DNA from: Pseudorasbora parva
Taxonomy: Eukaryota; Chordata; Actinopteri; Cypriniformes; Gobionidae
DNA: 64,000 bases
NCBI RefSeq assembly: GCF_024679245.1
Contig: NC_090178.1
Span: 16,992,713 to 17,056,712, forward strand
Reading direction: 5' to 3'
Of this stretch, positions 62,980 through 64,000 are shown piece by piece. The notes beneath the pieces are model-generated. The model was not told where the DNA came from. It searched no databases and saw nothing but the letters and a program-made list of their open reading frames with translations. Numbering within the stretch: position 1 is the stretch's first letter; each line of letters begins with the position of its first letter. A program made the position numbers and the translations under genes.

Positions 62980-64000
62980 TCATGACTGGCCTATCAAAAA
63001 GAGTACATCACAGATGACATGGGACACCAATGAGTTCATGAGTGGGGAGACAGAAAGGTCCAGTAGCCGCGACTCATAGAGCGTAAACTCAGAGTGGTTC
63101 TCCTCCACCTTAGCGAGGGCGAGCAGAGCCCGAGCAGCCCGCCGCATCATGTCCACACTTGTTGGCTCAAAGTGTGACCCCTGCATGTGCAGTAAGGAAC
63201 CTTGGCTCTGCTGGAACTGTGTAGCCGCTAAGCTGTCCTCCAAGAAACCCAAAAGATTCCCTACACTGGCCTTCTGTACCGCTATGGCACGGGCCGCCAG
63301 GCTGTCACCCTGTGCAAGATTGGCCAGCAGCACGACCGCCATCTCCCGACAAACAGGGACCTTTCGCTCTCCAACTAGACGCACAAGGTTCCCAAACAGC
63401 TTCTCTAATCTACTAAAAGGTGGCGTTGCTAGAATGAGGTCCACATTGTTGTCCTGAATGCTGAGCTTACAGAGGGTCTCCAGGACTAGTCTCTGGGGGG
63501 ACAAGGCGCCATTAAGCCCAAGACTAGGGAAGGGGTCTTGGGCTTCGGCTGAAGGACAAACGGCCCAATGGAGCAAGCCATCCAGCAGAGGCAGGCAGAT
63601 GCTCTCAGTGTAGACTGAGAAGTCAAGCTGGCCTGAGATGTTGGCAAGAGTGACCAAGCAATTTTCCCGCAGTAGCTCCAGACAGTCCCACCACCATTCG
63701 TCTTTCTTGCTACCAAGACTCTCATCCACCTCTTCTTCTTTCTCATAGGTTAAAGGCGCCTGCTTTCGCTCTGGATGCAGATGGTGGAGAAGCAACAGTC
63801 GGCCCAGCAATAACAACAGCCCTGGGTGCTTGGACATCTCAGAGTCATTGCCCGGGATGAACGAGAGGCTGCGGACAATGTTGGACACACAAATGCAGCG
63901 ACGGGCAAGGGAATCTTGCCAGTCTGAGAGCGTGACAAGAGGAGCTTCATCCTTGCTGTGTGGCTCATCTTCTAAAATGGCAATAGAGCGCTGACCCTGT
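62980..64000 (-). CDS. arid1a: ARID1A (BAF250a), C-terminal part of last exon
   Basis: One open frame from the window edge to the stop at 62980, giving 339 codons. The first base at 64000 is the end of a codon split by the edge. It covers the C-terminal BAF250_C region, an armadillo-like fold. Readable signatures are [116 protein letters not shown] and [19 protein letters not shown], with the terminus [16 protein letters not shown]1A is the ARID-containing subunit of the SWI/SNF (BAF) chromatin remodelling complex in the nucleus. Near-identity with mammalian ARID1A in these blocks, plus the PIGV neighbour, favours 1A over 1B. The fish a/b copy is unresolved. The ARID domain lies outside the window. 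Confidence 0.95.
   Translation of the reverse strand, partial: QGQRSIAILEDEPHSKDEAPLVTLSDWQDSLARRCICVSNIVRSLSFIPGNDSEMSKHPGLLLLLGRLLLLHHLHPERKQAPLTYEKEEEVDESLGSKKDEWWWDCLELLRENCLVTLANISGQLDFSVYTESICLPLLDGLLHWAVCPSAEAQDPFPSLGLNGALSPQRLVLETLCKLSIQDNNVDLILATPPFSRLEKLFGNLVRLVGERKVPVCREMAVVLLANLAQGDSLAARAIAVQKASVGNLLGFLEDSLAATQFQQSQGSLLHMQGSHFEPTSVDMMRRAARALLALAKVEENHSEFTLYESRLLDLSVSPLMNSLVSHVICDVLFLIGQS

Overview
This is vertebrate nuclear DNA, most likely from a cypriniform (carp- or zebrafish-like) fish. The evidence is spliced genes with fish-type proteins, long intergenic stretches packed with fold-back DNA elements of kinds common in cyprinid genomes, L1- and L2-like LINE remnants, Tc1-like remnants, and AT-rich microsatellites. 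I cannot name the species. There is no bacterial-style operon, CRISPR array or rRNA gene, and I saw no tRNA gene.

Four protein-coding genes are supported, all on the minus strand. Read in the direction of transcription from the right edge they are: the C-terminal 339 residues of ARID1A (62980-64000, running off the window), PIGV (three coding exons, 59202-61034, 513 aa), ZDHHC18 (nine coding exons, 46514-57523, 466 aa) and TENT5B/FAM46B (two coding exons, 2585-7650, 393 aa). Exon phases join cleanly in every case. ARID1A-PIGV-ZDHHC18 is the gene order of human 1p36.11, where TENT5B lies further along, so this is a conserved synteny block. The a/b ohnologue cannot be decided from the sequence. 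The genes have unrelated jobs (chromatin remodelling, GPI-anchor mannosylation, protein S-palmitoylation, non-canonical poly(A) polymerase), so their grouping is ancestral linkage and not a pathway.

Layout: 1-1.9 kb, repeats and a fold-back element; 1.9-7.8 kb, TENT5B with its 3' UTR, a 3.9-kb intron holding an (AT)n tract, and a TATA-box promoter; 7.8-45 kb, a gene-free region dominated by nested transposons (11.0-12.2, 14.6-15.8, 16.4-17.6, 21.2-27.3, 29.0-36.3 and 38.7-40.7 kb) and an 18-copy 31-bp minisatellite at 36.7-37.3 kb; 45-57.5 kb, ZDHHC18, whose large introns hold further elements; 57.5-59.2 kb, its upstream region with a perfect 36-bp palindrome; 59.2-61.0 kb, PIGV; 61.7-64 kb, the ARID1A 3' UTR and last exon.

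The most informative observations are a minor-spliceosome (U12, AT-AC) intron in ZDHHC18 and a set of non-autonomous elements bounded by TTAA, two of which interrupt reconstructible LINE coding sequence and so reveal TTAA target duplication. Also notable are several multi-layer insertion nests that can be ordered in time, and a minisatellite whose minus strand is open in all three frames. I did not find a convincing new multi-gene system.
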